From: Lachnospiraceae bacterium
Lineage (GTDB): Bacteria; Bacillota; Clostridia; Lachnospirales; Lachnospiraceae
Length of the DNA stretch: 64,000 nt
Assembly: GCA_902363665.1 (NCBI GenBank)
Contig: CABJAW010000006.1
Span: 62,001 to 126,000, forward strand
Direction: 5' to 3'
The position numbers and the translations under genes were made by a program. Shown piece after piece: positions 1-8,956 of the stretch (position 1 is its first letter; the number at the start of each line of letters is the position of its first letter). Below the pieces are notes generated by a model that was not told where the DNA came from, did no database searches, and saw only the letters and a program-made list of their open reading frames with translations.

Positions 1-717
1 CATTTAAGTTCCTACGGCGTGGATCTGGGCGAAGGTATGGATCTGACGGCATTAATCGAGGCAGTGCATGAGGTGGACGGCATCTCCAGGATCCGCCTTG
101 GTTCTCTGGAGCCTGGGATTGTGACAGAAAAATTTGCATACACGCTGGCAGAGCTTCCAAAAGTCTGCCCACATTTTCATCTTTCACTGCAGAGCGGCTG
201 CGATACCGTTCTGAAACGGATGAACCGCCGCTACACATCAGGCGAATTCCGGGAAAAATGTGAGCTTCTGCGGGAGGCATTTACACTTCCGGCGCTCACA
301 ACCGATGTGATCGTTGGCTTTCCGGGCGAAACGGAGGAAGAGTTTGCAGTGACGGAAGAATTTCTTCGTCAGATCAAATTGTACGAGACACATATTTTCA
401 AATATTCGAAGCGCCAGGGAACGCGTGCGGCAGTGATGCCGGATCAGGTGGATGAGCAGGTCAAGGCATTTCGCAGCGAGCGGCTGATCGCGCTTGGTGA
501 GGAAAACCGCCTGGCATTTGAAGAAAGCTGGATGGGACGGGAAGCAGAGATTCTCTTTGAAGAAAAAAATACGATTGCCGGAAAGGAATATTTTACCGGA
601 TATACGAAAGAATATATAAGAGCCGCAGTTTTGGCGGACCGCGATTATGCAAATGAAACGGTGCGTGGGATTCTGACCGCGGGACCGGCAGCACATATCT
701 GTACGTTGAAAGAATAA
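1..717 (+). CDS. mtaB: tRNA threonylcarbamoyladenosine methylthiotransferase MtaB, C-terminal part (5' end cut by window)
   Basis: MtaB is a radical-SAM methylthiotransferase that converts t6A37 to ms2t6A37 in tRNAs reading ANN codons. The reading frame is open from base 1 (HLSSYGVDLG), so the N-terminal domain and the CxxxCxxC cluster motif lie upstream of the window. Seen here are the family blocks SLQSGCDTVLKRMNR and TDVIVGFPGETEEEF, and a C-terminal TRAM-like segment (GREAEILFEE to the end). The SLQSGC block and C-terminal layout fit MtaB better than MiaB or RimO, but the missing N-terminus leaves some doubt. The TAA stop lies directly beside a mobile repeat inserted at 725-866. Confidence 0.88.
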   Translation, partial: HLSSYGVDLGEGMDLTALIEAVHEVDGISRIRLGSLEPGIVTEKFAYTLAELPKVCPHFHLSLQSGCDTVLKRMNRRYTSGEFREKCELLREAFTLPALTTDVIVGFPGETEEEFAVTEEFLRQIKLYETHIFKYSKRQGTRAAVMPDQVDEQVKAFRSERLIALGEENRLAFEESWMGREAEILFEEKNTIAGKEYFTGYTKEYIRAAVLADRDYANETVRGILTAGPAAHICTLKE

Positions 718-874
718 ATTTCTGGTAACTGTTCAGAGCCAACCTCCAAAATGCTACGCATTTCGTCGGTGTGGCGTATCCGCCAAATAAAATTTCAAAA
801 ACAGGCTTAAAAATGCAAGCATTTTCCGCCTGTTTTATGAAATTTTGCTTGGCTCTGAACAGTTACAATTTCTG
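717..874. mobile_element. MITE-like element with perfect terminal inverted repeats and 8-bp target duplication
   Basis: An 18-bp perfect inverted repeat, GTAACTGTTCAGAGCCAA at 725-742 and its complement at 849-866, bounds a 142-bp segment with no ORF. The flanks carry an exact 8-bp direct repeat AATTTCTG (717-724 and 867-874), as expected for a target-site duplication. Inside, two arms (about 787-804 and 830-848, CAAAAACAGGC against GCCTGTTTTATG) form a second, nested hairpin. No transposase is encoded, so it would have to be moved by one elsewhere in the genome. Families giving 8-bp duplications (for example ISL3 or IS256 types) are candidates; the family is not determined here. Confidence 0.8.
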
Positions 875-922
875 AATCGTAACTTGCAAGATGAAAAAAG
901 GAATGGAATAGTTAATAGAATA

Positions 923-951
923 TTGAAAAATTTCGGTTCTTATATTAGAAT
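923..951 (+). promoter_or_regulatory. sigma-A promoter for ireB operon
   Basis: TTGAAA (923-928), a 17-bp spacer, then TAGAAT (946-951). The start codon of ireB is 38 bases after the -10 box. It lies just downstream of the MITE-like element, so the insertion has not separated the promoter from the operon. Confidence 0.6.
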
Positions 952-988
952 AGAATGGAAATACAGTTTAGGATAAGGGCGTGAAGAA

Positions 989-1264
989 ATGGCAGATATT
1001 AATAACACACAATATTTTACTTTTAACACAGACCCGGAGACCCGCGTGAAAATGGTGCTTGATTTTGTTTACAATGCAATGGCTGAGAAGGGCTATAATC
1101 CGGTAAATCAGATCGTGGGCTATATTATGTCCGGGGATCCGACGTACATTACAAGCTACAAAAATGCACGCAGCATGATTATGAAGGTAGAGCGTGACGA
1201 GCTGGTTGAGGAGCTGCTCAGGGAATATATCAAGAATAAATCCTGGCAGAACGACGGCGAATGA
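989..1264 (+). CDS. ireB: IreB family regulatory phosphoprotein
   Basis: This 91-residue protein matches the IreB (formerly DUF965/YrzL) family along its whole length, including the core [19 protein letters not shown] and [14 protein letters not shown]. In Enterococcus faecalis IreB is a substrate of the PASTA kinase IreK and phosphatase IreP and restrains cephalosporin resistance. The N-terminal threonines phosphorylated there have likely counterparts in NNTQYFTFN (T7, T11). The stop overlaps the ruvX start by four bases, so the two are translationally coupled. The order ireB-ruvX-DUF1292 is conserved across Firmicutes. Confidence 0.93.
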   Translation: MADINNTQYFTFNTDPETRVKMVLDFVYNAMAEKGYNPVNQIVGYIMSGDPTYITSYKNARSMIMKVERDELVEELLREYIKNKSWQNDGE

Positions 1265-1707
1265 TCCGGATCATGGGACTGGATTTCGGTTCGAAAACTG
1301 TGGGGGTGGCTGTGAGTGATCCGCTCGGGATTACAGCACAGGGAATCGAGATTGTCAGACGGACATCGGAGAATAAACTGAGGAAGACGCTTGCAAGAAT
1401 CGAAGCACTGGTGGCAGAGTATCAGGTGACAGAATTCGTGCTGGGACTTCCCAAAAACATGAACAATACGAGTGGGGAACGTGTAGAAAAAACGATGGAG
1501 TTTAAGGCAATGCTCGAACGCAGAACCGGACTTCCGGTACACATGTGGGATGAGCGCCTTACGACAGTAGCTGCGGACCGTACACTGATCGAAGCAGGCG
1601 TGCGCCGTGAAAATCGAAAAGAATATGTAGACATGCTGGCTGCAGTGTATATCCTGCAGGGATATCTTGACAGCCTTGAAAGGAAAAAGAATGACGAAGA
1701 AAATTGA
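1261..1707 (+). CDS. ruvX: Holliday junction resolvase-like protein RuvX (YqgF)
   Basis: RuvX/YqgF is an RNase H-fold nuclease of about 140-150 residues, linked to Holliday junction resolution and, in other bacteria, pre-16S rRNA 5' end processing. The fold motifs are visible: [15 protein letters not shown] (6-20, catalytic D8), [13 protein letters not shown] (61-73), WDERLTT (96-102) and the final acidic residue in VDMLAA (D124). The ATG overlaps the end of ireB (ATGA), and its own 3' end overlaps the next gene by 17 bases. Confidence 0.93.
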   Translation: MIRIMGLDFGSKTVGVAVSDPLGITAQGIEIVRRTSENKLRKTLARIEALVAEYQVTEFVLGLPKNMNNTSGERVEKTMEFKAMLERRTGLPVHMWDERLTTVAADRTLIEAGVRRENRKEYVDMLAAVYILQGYLDSLERKKNDEEN

Positions 1708-1954
1708 GTTTTGCCCGGACGGAGAAACAGAAGCGGTCGGGTTCTTTGTGGTGGAAGAAACCAGGATTGCCGGAGTTTCCTATCTTCTCGTGACGGAATC
1801 AGAAGAGGATGAGGCAGAGGCTTATCTGCTCAAGGATCTCTCTGAAGACGGAGAAGCAGAGGCCAGGTACGTGTTTGTAGAGGATGACGAAGAACTGGAA
1901 GCGGTATCAAAGATATTTGCAGAGCTTTTGGATGATGTGGATCTGGAACTGTGA
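1691..1954 (+). CDS. DUF1292 domain protein (YrzB-like)
   Basis: A short, very acidic protein of 87 residues with the DUF1292 pattern: an early [17 protein letters not shown] strand pair, then [11 protein letters not shown] and an acidic tail. It is encoded next to ruvX in most Firmicutes; the biochemical role is unknown. I place the start at the ATG at 1691, which has AGGAAAAAG directly upstream inside ruvX; an upstream in-frame start at 1667 lacks a ribosome binding site and would add residues outside the family. Confidence 0.85.
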   Translation: MTKKIEFCPDGETEAVGFFVVEETRIAGVSYLLVTESEEDEAEAYLLKDLSEDGEAEARYVFVEDDEELEAVSKIFAELLDDVDLEL

Positions 1955-2192
1955 TAAACGGTGAAACATCGGATATTGTAATCAGCTGAGAAGAATATAA
2001 CTGCCAAAGCGGCCATGTGCCGTCGTAAAGCAGTAAGGCAGATAGAAAAAAAGTTACCGGTGAAAGACGGGATGCGCGTACTGGCGCGTTCCGCTGTTTG
2101 TGTGCTGCTGTGCGGAAATATAGTCTGAAAAGCCAAAAAGGCGAGCTTTCAGGATGCTTTTCCGGAGATGGCAGTAGTTTTGGAGGTGCAGA

Positions 2193-3860
2193 TTGAAAAA
2201 AGAACAGACAATGAAACTGAAAATCATCCCGATCGGAGGTCTTGGCCTGATCGGAATGAATATGACCGCATTTGAGTATAACGAAAGTATTGTGATCGTG
2301 GACTGCGGTATGGCGTTCCCGGAAAATGATATGCTCGGTATTGATATAGTGATTCCGGATGTAACGTATTTGAAAGAAAACATCAGTAAGGTAAAAGGTA
2401 TGGTATTTACCCACGGCCATGAGGATCATATCGGTGCGCTGCCGTATATTCTCAAGGAGCTGAACGTGCCGCTGTATGCGACGAAATTGACGATGGGGCT
2501 GATAGAGCGCAAACTGACCGAACATAATCTGATGCGTGGCACTAAACGGAAAGTCGTAAAACCGGGACAGTCCATTAATCTTGGCGAGTTCCGCATCGAG
2601 TTTATCAAGACAAATCACAGTATTCAGGACGCAGTAGCCCTGGCGATTTATTCTCCGGCCGGTATCGTAGTGCATACCGGAGACTTTAAGGTGGATTACA
2701 CACCGGTATTTGGCGATGCGATCGACCTGCAGCGTTTTGCGGAGATCGGAAAGAAGGGCGTGCTTGCACTGATGTGCGACAGTACAAATGCAGAGCGTCC
2801 GGGCTTCACAGCATCTGAGCGTACTGTTGGCCGCACGATCGACAATCTGTTTGCGGAAAACCGCGATCACCGTATCATCATCGCAACGTTTGCTTCGAAT
2901 GTGGACCGTGTACAGCAAATCATCAATACCGCCTATAAATATGGAAGAAAAGTAGTAGTGGAAGGCCGCAGTATGGTCAATGTCATTTCCACGGCTGCGG
3001 AGCTTGGATATCTGAATATTCCGGAGAATACGCTGATCGATCTGGAACAGATGAAAAATTATCCGGACGACCAGATGGTGCTGATCACGACGGGAAGCCA
3101 GGGAGAATCGATGGCAGCACTGTCCAGAATGGCAGCAAATGTCCATAAGAAGATCGTGATCAAGCCGGGCGATACGGTTATTTTCAGTTCCAATCCGATC
3201 CCAGGCAATGAAAAAGCAGTTTCCAAGGTCATCAATGAGCTTTCGATGAAGGGAGCAAACGTTATTTTCCAGGATGTCCACGTATCCGGACATGCATGCC
3301 AGGAGGAGATCAAGCTGATCTATACGCTGGTGCATCCGAAATATGCACTTCCGGTGCATGGCGAGTACCGTCACCTGAAAGCGCAGGCGACGCTGGCGGA
3401 AAACATCGGTATACCGAAGGATCATATCTTTATCATGAAGACCGGCGATGTACTTGAAATGGATCAGGACAGTGCAAAGGTGACTGGCCATGTACAGACC
3501 GGTGCGATTCTTGTCGATGGCCTTGGTGTCGGCGACGTTGGAAATATTGTACTGCGTGACCGTCAGCATCTGGCAGAGGACGGTATTGTAATCGCAGTGC
3601 TGACTCTGGAAAAATATTCAAATCAGATCCTGGCAGGACCGGATATTGTTTCTCGTGGCTTTGTTTATGTACGTGAGGCAGAGGATCTGATGGAAGAGGC
3701 GCGTGAGATCGTCGAGGATGCGATGCAGAACTGTCTGTCTCATCGGGTAACCGACTGGAGCAAGATGAAAAATGCGATCCGCGATTCACTCGGGGAGTTT
3801 CTCTGGAAGCGGACGAAGCGGCGTCCGATGATATTACCGATCATTATGGAAGTTGAGTAA
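2193..3860 (+). CDS. rnj: Ribonuclease J
   Basis: RNase J is a metallo-beta-lactamase/beta-CASP ribonuclease with endonuclease and 5'-3' exonuclease activity, central to mRNA turnover in Firmicutes. The 555-residue product has the normal length. Zinc ligands are in THGHEDHIG (73-81), NHS, and HTGDF, and the beta-CASP part contains TTGSQGE and VSGHA. The chosen TTG at 2193 is four bases behind a strong GGAGGTG (2182-2188); an ATG at 2211 would lack a good site. About 240 bases of leader separate it from the DUF1292 gene, with several short hairpins but no element I recognise. Confidence 0.95.
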   Translation: MKKEQTMKLKIIPIGGLGLIGMNMTAFEYNESIVIVDCGMAFPENDMLGIDIVIPDVTYLKENISKVKGMVFTHGHEDHIGALPYILKELNVPLYATKLTMGLIERKLTEHNLMRGTKRKVVKPGQSINLGEFRIEFIKTNHSIQDAVALAIYSPAGIVVHTGDFKVDYTPVFGDAIDLQRFAEIGKKGVLALMCDSTNAERPGFTASERTVGRTIDNLFAENRDHRIIIATFASNVDRVQQIINTAYKYGRKVVVEGRSMVNVISTAAELGYLNIPENTLIDLEQMKNYPDDQMVLITTGSQGESMAALSRMAANVHKKIVIKPGDTVIFSSNPIPGNEKAVSKVINELSMKGANVIFQDVHVSGHACQEEIKLIYTLVHPKYALPVHGEYRHLKAQATLAENIGIPKDHIFIMKTGDVLEMDQDSAKVTGHVQTGAILVDGLGVGDVGNIVLRDRQHLAEDGIVIAVLTLEKYSNQILAGPDIVSRGFVYVREAEDLMEEAREIVEDAMQNCLSHRVTDWSKMKNAIRDSLGEFLWKRTKRRPMILPIIMEVE

Positions 3861-3864
3861 ATAA

Positions 3865-4221
3865 ATGAAGAAAATAGAGAGCTGTACGGCAGAGCTTGTG
3901 AAGGCGATCCAGGAGAGCAGTGAGTATCAGGAGTTCTGCCGTGTAAGGGATGAAGTAGCAAAGGATCCGCAAAAGAGGGAACGAATCAATCGATTCCGCC
4001 GCCATATTTTTGAAGTGCAGAACACAAAAGAATCGGTCGACATGTATGAGGAAATGGAGCGCCTTGGTCGGGAGTATGAGGATTTCCGGCGCGATGCGCA
4101 GGTCGATGCATTTCTGCACAGTGAGCTGCGAGTCTGCAGGATCTTACAGAAGGTCACGACTGAGATCGCACAGAGCGTTGAGCTTGATACGCAGGATGTG
4201 ACAAGAGGACTGAATTTGTGA
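3865..4221 (+). CDS. YlbF/YmcA family protein
   Basis: A 118-residue, mostly helical protein of the YlbF/YmcA (Com_YlbF) family. In Bacillus subtilis YlbF, YmcA and YaaT form the Y-complex, which acts with RNase Y on mRNA maturation and affects competence, biofilm and sporulation. The typical features are an N-terminal helix ending in SSEYQEF, the RINRFRR segment and a second helix pair around DMYEEMERLGREYE. It starts four bases after the RNase J stop, so the two RNA-decay functions share a transcript. Which paralogue it is cannot be decided. Confidence 0.8.
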   Translation: MKKIESCTAELVKAIQESSEYQEFCRVRDEVAKDPQKRERINRFRRHIFEVQNTKESVDMYEEMERLGREYEDFRRDAQVDAFLHSELRVCRILQKVTTEIAQSVELDTQDVTRGLNL

Positions 4222-4276
4222 GAGAAAAAATGACAGCGTCCTGTGGACGTCATTGCAGAAAGGAAATGAAACACGT

Positions 4277-4936
4277 ATGATCGTACAGGAGCGCATGGCG
4301 GTTTACATCAATTCACTGGATACTGGAAATGGTCCGTTTCTGGATGCGCTGCAGCGTCAGGCACTTCAGGACGAAGTACCGATCATCCGCCAGGATATGC
4401 AGAGTTTTCTGAAAGTGCTCCTGGCCGTGCATCAGCCCAAAAAGATTCTGGAAGTTGGAACAGCGGTCGGATTTTCTGCGCTTCTGATGGCAGATCATAC
4501 GTCGGAGGAGTGCCAGATCACAACGATCGAAAAATATGAAAAACGGATTCCGGCTGCAAAAGAGAATTTTAAAAAAGCAGGGCGCGAAAATCGCATCACA
4601 TTGCTGGAGGGCGATGCACTGGAGATCATGAAAGGGCTGAATGAATCCTATGACATGATTTTCATGGACGCTGCAAAGGGGCAGTACATTCATTTTCTGC
4701 CGGATGCGCTGCGGCTGCTCCGGACGGGCGGCGTGCTTGTCTCAGACAATGTGCTGCAGGACGGGGACATCATTGAGTCGCATTACGCGGTGGAGCGCCG
4801 AAACCGCACGATCTACAAGCGGATGCGGGAATATTTGTATGTGCTTAAGCATACAGATGGCCTGCTGACTTCGATCGTTCCGGTCGGAGACGGAGCGGCG
4901 GTGACAGTGAAGCAAAAGGATACCATCTGCCTGTGA
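4277..4936 (+). CDS. trmR: tRNA 5-hydroxyuridine methyltransferase, TrmR-like O-methyltransferase
   Basis: A SAM-dependent class I O-methyltransferase of 219 residues. The SAM-binding motif EVGTAVGFSA (59-68), EGDALE (111-116), the metal-site FMDAAKGQY (129-137) and SDNVL (156-160) are all present, as in the caffeoyl-CoA OMT-like family. In B. subtilis the homologue TrmR methylates ho5U34 to mo5U34. The neighbouring U32-family gene is the matching hydroxylation factor, which supports this assignment over a small-molecule methyltransferase. The ATG at 4277 is preferred (AGGAAATG upstream) over an earlier TTG. Confidence 0.82.
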   Translation: MIVQERMAVYINSLDTGNGPFLDALQRQALQDEVPIIRQDMQSFLKVLLAVHQPKKILEVGTAVGFSALLMADHTSEECQITTIEKYEKRIPAAKENFKKAGRENRITLLEGDALEIMKGLNESYDMIFMDAAKGQYIHFLPDALRLLRTGGVLVSDNVLQDGDIIESHYAVERRNRTIYKRMREYLYVLKHTDGLLTSIVPVGDGAAVTVKQKDTICL

Positions 4937-5046
4937 AACAGAAAAATATATCTGTATCATAAGTAAGGCAGGCATATTCATGATGATGAGTATGAAATAT
5001 CATATTTTGACTGTATAACAGCAAGGAAACAGAACGGAGAAAAGAC

Positions 5047-6270
5047 ATGAGACATCCGGAATTACTGATCCCGGCGAGCAGCCTGGAGGTATTGAAAACA
5101 GCCGTTATTTTTGGCGCGGACGCTGTGTATATCGGTGGAGAGGCGTTTGGTCTGAGGGCAAAAGCCAAAAATTTTTCAATAGAAGAGATGGCGGAGGGCA
5201 TTGCGTTTGCCCATGAGCATGGCGTCAAGGTCTATGTGACAGCAAATATTCTCGCTCACAATTATGATCTGGAAGGCGTAGAGGAATACTTTAAAGAGCT
5301 GAAAAAGATAAAGCCGGATGCGCTGATCATCGCAGATCCGGGCGTATTTCAGATTGCAAAACGGGTATGTCCGGAGATCGAGCGACACATCAGTACGCAG
5401 GCAAACAATACCAATTATGAGACATACCGTTTCTGGTATGAGCTTGGCGCGAAGCGTGTGGTTTCCGCCAGAGAGCTGTCCATGCGGGAGATCAAAACGA
5501 TCCGGGAGCATATTCCGGATGACCTTGAGATTGAGACCTTTGTGCATGGTGCGATGTGTATCTCATATTCCGGCAGATGCCTTCTGAGCAATTATTTTAC
5601 GGGAAGAGATGCGAACCATGGTGCCTGTACACATCCGTGCAGATGGAAATATGCAGTGGTGGAGGAGACAAGACCGGGTGAATATCTTCCGGTGGAGGAG
5701 AATGAGCGAGGCACCTACATTTTCAATTCGAAAGATTTGTGTATGATCGAGCATATTCCGGATCTGATCGATGCGGGCATTGACAGCCTGAAGGTGGAAG
5801 GGCGGATGAAAACGGCGCTGTACGTGGCGACTGTGGCGCGGACATACCGTAAGGCGCTTGATGATTATGCGGCAGATCCGAAGCGGTATGAGGCGAATAT
5901 GGACTGGTATCTGGATCAGATTTCCAACTGTACGTATCGCCAGTTTACAACCGGATTTTTCTATGGAAAACCAGACCACGAGTCGCAGATCTACGACAGC
6001 AATACGTACGTAAAGGAATACACATACCTTGGTATTATCGGCGATGTGGCGGAGGATGGACGCATCCATATTGAGCAGAGAAATAAGTTTACAGTCGGTG
6101 AGCAGATTGAGATCATGAAGCCAAACGGTGATAACATCGTCACGACGGTTCTTTCCATTCGAAATGATGATGGTGAGGAGATGGAAAGTGCTCCGCATTC
6201 AAAACAGTCCCTGTGGATACTGCTCGATAGACAGGGGGCGCAGTATGATCTGCTCCGAAGAAAAGAGTAA
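5047..6270 (+). CDS. trhP: U32 family protein, TrhP-like tRNA hydroxylation factor
   Basis: Members of this U32 'peptidase' branch (TrhP, YrrN/YrrO relatives) are needed for prephenate-dependent 5-hydroxyuridine formation at tRNA position 34. The 407-residue product carries the U32 signature FVHGAMCISYSGRC (about 164-177) and the further cysteines of ACTHPC, which fit an iron-sulfur site. The C-terminal third (after about 330) is the small beta-barrel seen in this family. It follows trmR by 110 bases with GGAGAAAAGAC before the ATG. Older annotations call such genes collagenase-like protease; no protease catalytic set is evident. Confidence 0.85.
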   Translation: MRHPELLIPASSLEVLKTAVIFGADAVYIGGEAFGLRAKAKNFSIEEMAEGIAFAHEHGVKVYVTANILAHNYDLEGVEEYFKELKKIKPDALIIADPGVFQIAKRVCPEIERHISTQANNTNYETYRFWYELGAKRVVSARELSMREIKTIREHIPDDLEIETFVHGAMCISYSGRCLLSNYFTGRDANHGACTHPCRWKYAVVEETRPGEYLPVEENERGTYIFNSKDLCMIEHIPDLIDAGIDSLKVEGRMKTALYVATVARTYRKALDDYAADPKRYEANMDWYLDQISNCTYRQFTTGFFYGKPDHESQIYDSNTYVKEYTYLGIIGDVAEDGRIHIEQRNKFTVGEQIEIMKPNGDNIVTTVLSIRNDDGEEMESAPHSKQSLWILLDRQGAQYDLLRRKE

Positions 6271-6341
6271 AAATTAAAGAGAAAGCCCAAAAAGGAAATT
6301 GGATCAAAAACAGGGCGAAAAGCATGATTTTTAACAGAAGA

Positions 6342-6374
6342 AGCGGGATTTTGTACAATGAATCCCGTTTTTTG
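6342..6374 (+). terminator. rho-independent terminator after trhP
   Basis: CGGGATT (6344-6350) pairs with AATCCCG (6361-6367) across a 10-base loop and is followed by TTTTTT. It closes the rnj-ylbF-trmR-trhP stretch. Confidence 0.8.
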
Positions 6375-6378
6375 TATA

Positions 6379-6407
6379 TTGTTCGGGGTGGTTATGAGTG
6401 CTATACT
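6379..6407 (+). promoter_or_regulatory. sigma-A promoter for the MATE gene
   Basis: TTGTTC (6379-6384), a 17-bp spacer and TATACT (6402-6407), immediately behind the preceding terminator. It leaves a leader of about 85 bases before the MATE start. Confidence 0.55.
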
Positions 6408-6498
6408 TGCCAGAAATAGGTCATGGAATCCTGTAAGGGGATCTTGCAAAGGTCTGCTTTACTGCAGAACTTGACCGCAGTATGAAGGAGGCAGCGAA

Positions 6499-7989
6499 AT
6501 GGACGCCCACGAAACGTATACCGATAAAAAAAGTGTCCTTGAAGAAAAAGAACGCAGGAACGAAAAACTCCGTGAGGAAAAAACGGACGGCGTAAAAGAA
6601 TCAAAAAAAAGGAAATCACATAATAAAAGACCGCACATTCAGAATATGACAGAGGGAAAACCGATCGCACTGATCATTGCATTCGCGATCCCGCTGATGC
6701 TGGGAAATGTATTCCAGCAGCTGTATTCCGTGGTGGACAGCATGGTAGTGGGAAAGTTTCTCGGCGTGGATGCACTTGCAGCGCTCGGTGCGACGACATG
6801 GCCGAACTGGGTTATTCTCGGATTTCTGCAGGGGCTGACACAGGGATTTTCAATCGTGATGTCACAGGCGTTTGGTGCGCAGGATGGAAAAAAACTCAGG
6901 CGTGCAGTTGGAAATTCTGCCGTGCTTTCCGCTTTGGGTGCTGTTGTACTGTTTCTATTCGGGCAGATTTTTGCCCGGGCAATGCTCGGACTTCTGAGTA
7001 CGCCGGAAGAAATCGTACCATATGCCATGGTGTATCTGCGGATTTCGTTCCTCGGCATTCCGGTCATCACCGGCTACAACCTGTTTGCAGCGATTCTTCG
7101 GGCTCTTGGTGATGGTCAGACACCGCTGCGTGCGATGGCAGTCGCATCAATTGTCAATGTTCTGCTGGATCTTTTGTTTGTCACTGTGTTTGGATGGGGA
7201 ATTGCAGGTGCGGCGATCGCTACCGTAACGGCACAGCTGTGTTCCTGTATCCTGTGCTTTAACCGGGTGAGAAAGATTGAAATTCTTGCACTTGCACGGT
7301 CAGACTTCAGATTGGACGGCAGGCTTTCAAAGGGAATGTTCATTCTCAGTATGCCGATGGCACTGCAGAACCTTCTGATCGCAGGCGGCGGCATGATCGT
7401 ACAGAGTGTGGTAAACCGCTATGGAATGGTCTTTATTGCAGGCTTTACGGCAGGAAGCAAACTGCATGGCGTGTTGGAGATCGCAACTTCCTCTTACGGA
7501 TTTGCAATGACAACATACGTCGGACAGAACCTTGGCGCAGTCCGGATGGACCGCATTCATAAAGGAGTACGCTCGGCACTTGTGGCGGCAGTGGTTACTT
7601 CAGCAGTGATCGCTGTTACGATGCTGCTGTCCGGCCATCTGATTCTCAGTGGCTTTGTTTCGGGAACGGAACAGGAGATTGCGGAGACGATATCGGTTGC
7701 TTACCGATATCTGACGATCATGTGTGTCTGCCTCCCGGTGCTGTATGTGCTGTATATCATTCGCTCTTCGCTGCAGGGAATGGGCAATACGGTATGGCCG
7801 ATGATTTCCGGAATTGGCGAGCTTATCATGCGTACTTCGGCAGCACTGCTGCTTCCGGCAGTGGTTGGCGAGACCGGTGTATTTCTGGCAGAGGTACTGG
7901 CGTGGTTCGGAGCAGATGTGATCCTGATTTCCAGTTATCTCGTTACCGTGAGAAAAACGGAGGAAAAATTAAAAAAGGCAGAGAGTTGA
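6499..7989 (+). CDS. MATE family efflux transporter
   Basis: A 12-helix membrane exporter of the multidrug and toxin extrusion family, driven by sodium or proton gradients. A charged cytoplasmic N-terminal tail of about 50 residues precedes the first helix, and MATE blocks are visible: GKPIALIIAFAIPLMLGNVFQQLYS-type helix 1, VGKFLGVDALAALGATT, and the mirrored second half starting near KGMFILSMPMALQNLLI. The ATG has AAGGAGG seven bases upstream. A gene for an AraC-type regulator follows four bases after the stop, suggesting that exporter and regulator respond to one signal; the substrate is not predictable. Confidence 0.92.
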   Translation: MDAHETYTDKKSVLEEKERRNEKLREEKTDGVKESKKRKSHNKRPHIQNMTEGKPIALIIAFAIPLMLGNVFQQLYSVVDSMVVGKFLGVDALAALGATTWPNWVILGFLQGLTQGFSIVMSQAFGAQDGKKLRRAVGNSAVLSALGAVVLFLFGQIFARAMLGLLSTPEEIVPYAMVYLRISFLGIPVITGYNLFAAILRALGDGQTPLRAMAVASIVNVLLDLLFVTVFGWGIAGAAIATVTAQLCSCILCFNRVRKIEILALARSDFRLDGRLSKGMFILSMPMALQNLLIAGGGMIVQSVVNRYGMVFIAGFTAGSKLHGVLEIATSSYGFAMTTYVGQNLGAVRMDRIHKGVRSALVAAVVTSAVIAVTMLLSGHLILSGFVSGTEQEIAETISVAYRYLTIMCVCLPVLYVLYIIRSSLQGMGNTVWPMISGIGELIMRTSAALLLPAVVGETGVFLAEVLAWFGADVILISSYLVTVRKTEEKLKKAES

Positions 7990-7992
7990 TAT

Positions 7993-8868
7993 ATGAAAAA
8001 TGATCTGGAGGAAAAGCGGGTACATGGGTCCCTGCTTTTTCCGTTTCAATATTATACAGCGGAGCAGGGAAGGCACGGGAGACCGGAGATTTTTGTCGCC
8101 TGCCACTGGCATGATGATGTGGAGATCCTGACTGTGGCAAAAGGGACGCTGCAGATTATGGTGGATGGGAGGGAGCTGCGAGGAGAAGAAGGCGATATCT
8201 TTTTCTTTAATTCCGGGCAGATTCATCAGATTCAGGGAAACGGGTTCGAAAACGATTATTATTCGTTTGTATTTTCGATGAAAAGTCTGGATTTCCGTGA
8301 AAATGACTATACGCAGACAACGATTATCGATCCGATCGGGGATCAGCGCTGGTTTCCACAGAAGATAGGGAGCGTGCAAAATGGACATGCGGAGCTTTTG
8401 CAGGTGCTGGAGGAACTTAGAAGCCTCTGCACCAGACAGCCGACGGCATACCAGCTGTTAATCAAAGCGAATCTTTACCGGGTGCTTGCTTTGCTGGAAC
8501 AAAACCAGCAGTTTGTGGTACGTTCGCAGCTGCAAAGAGAGCATTCCACGACGGCGCTTCGTTTAAAAGAAGTACTGAGGTACGTTGCGGAGCATTATCA
8601 GGAGCATATTTCACTGGAACAGGCCGCAGAGATCATTCACATGTCCCCCAAATATTTTTCCAATTACTTTTCGGAGACGTTTCATGTGAGTTTTGTACAG
8701 TACCTGAACCGTTACCGCATCGAGCAGGCGTGTATCCTGCTGCAGACGACACCACTTTCTGTAATGGAGGTAGGATTTCAGGTCGGATATGGGAATTTCA
8801 GTTATTTTATCCGAAGATTCCGGGAATTTTACGGGTGTACGCCGAGTGATTACCGGAAGAGGCTGTGA
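7993..8868 (+). CDS. AraC family transcriptional regulator with N-terminal cupin
   Basis: Residues 1-130 form a cupin-like ligand-binding domain (CHWHDDVEILTVAKG, then GDIFFFNSGQIHQI), and residues about 190-290 hold the paired helix-turn-helix of AraC/XylS regulators (ISLEQAAEIIHMSPKYFSNY and the closing GYGNFSYFIRRFREFYGCTP). This layout is typical of sugar-responsive activators in clostridia. It is co-transcribed with the MATE gene and faces the GH13 glucosidase gene tail to tail, so either could be its target. Confidence 0.9.
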   Translation: MKNDLEEKRVHGSLLFPFQYYTAEQGRHGRPEIFVACHWHDDVEILTVAKGTLQIMVDGRELRGEEGDIFFFNSGQIHQIQGNGFENDYYSFVFSMKSLDFRENDYTQTTIIDPIGDQRWFPQKIGSVQNGHAELLQVLEELRSLCTRQPTAYQLLIKANLYRVLALLEQNQQFVVRSQLQREHSTTALRLKEVLRYVAEHYQEHISLEQAAEIIHMSPKYFSNYFSETFHVSFVQYLNRYRIEQACILLQTTPLSVMEVGFQVGYGNFSYFIRRFREFYGCTPSDYRKRL

Positions 8869-8956
8869 GAGTGAGGGAAAATGCCCGTTTTGAATTTTGC
8901 AGTGTATGTTATAAACATGGCAAAATATTGCTGGACGGACAGTATAAATGAGCATT

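Noticed and set aside
1830..3569. 579-codon open frame on the minus strand opposite RNase J
   Set aside because: Lies wholly antisense to a clear rnj gene; its translation is rich in His/Cys/Arg with no domain, as expected of a mirror frame.
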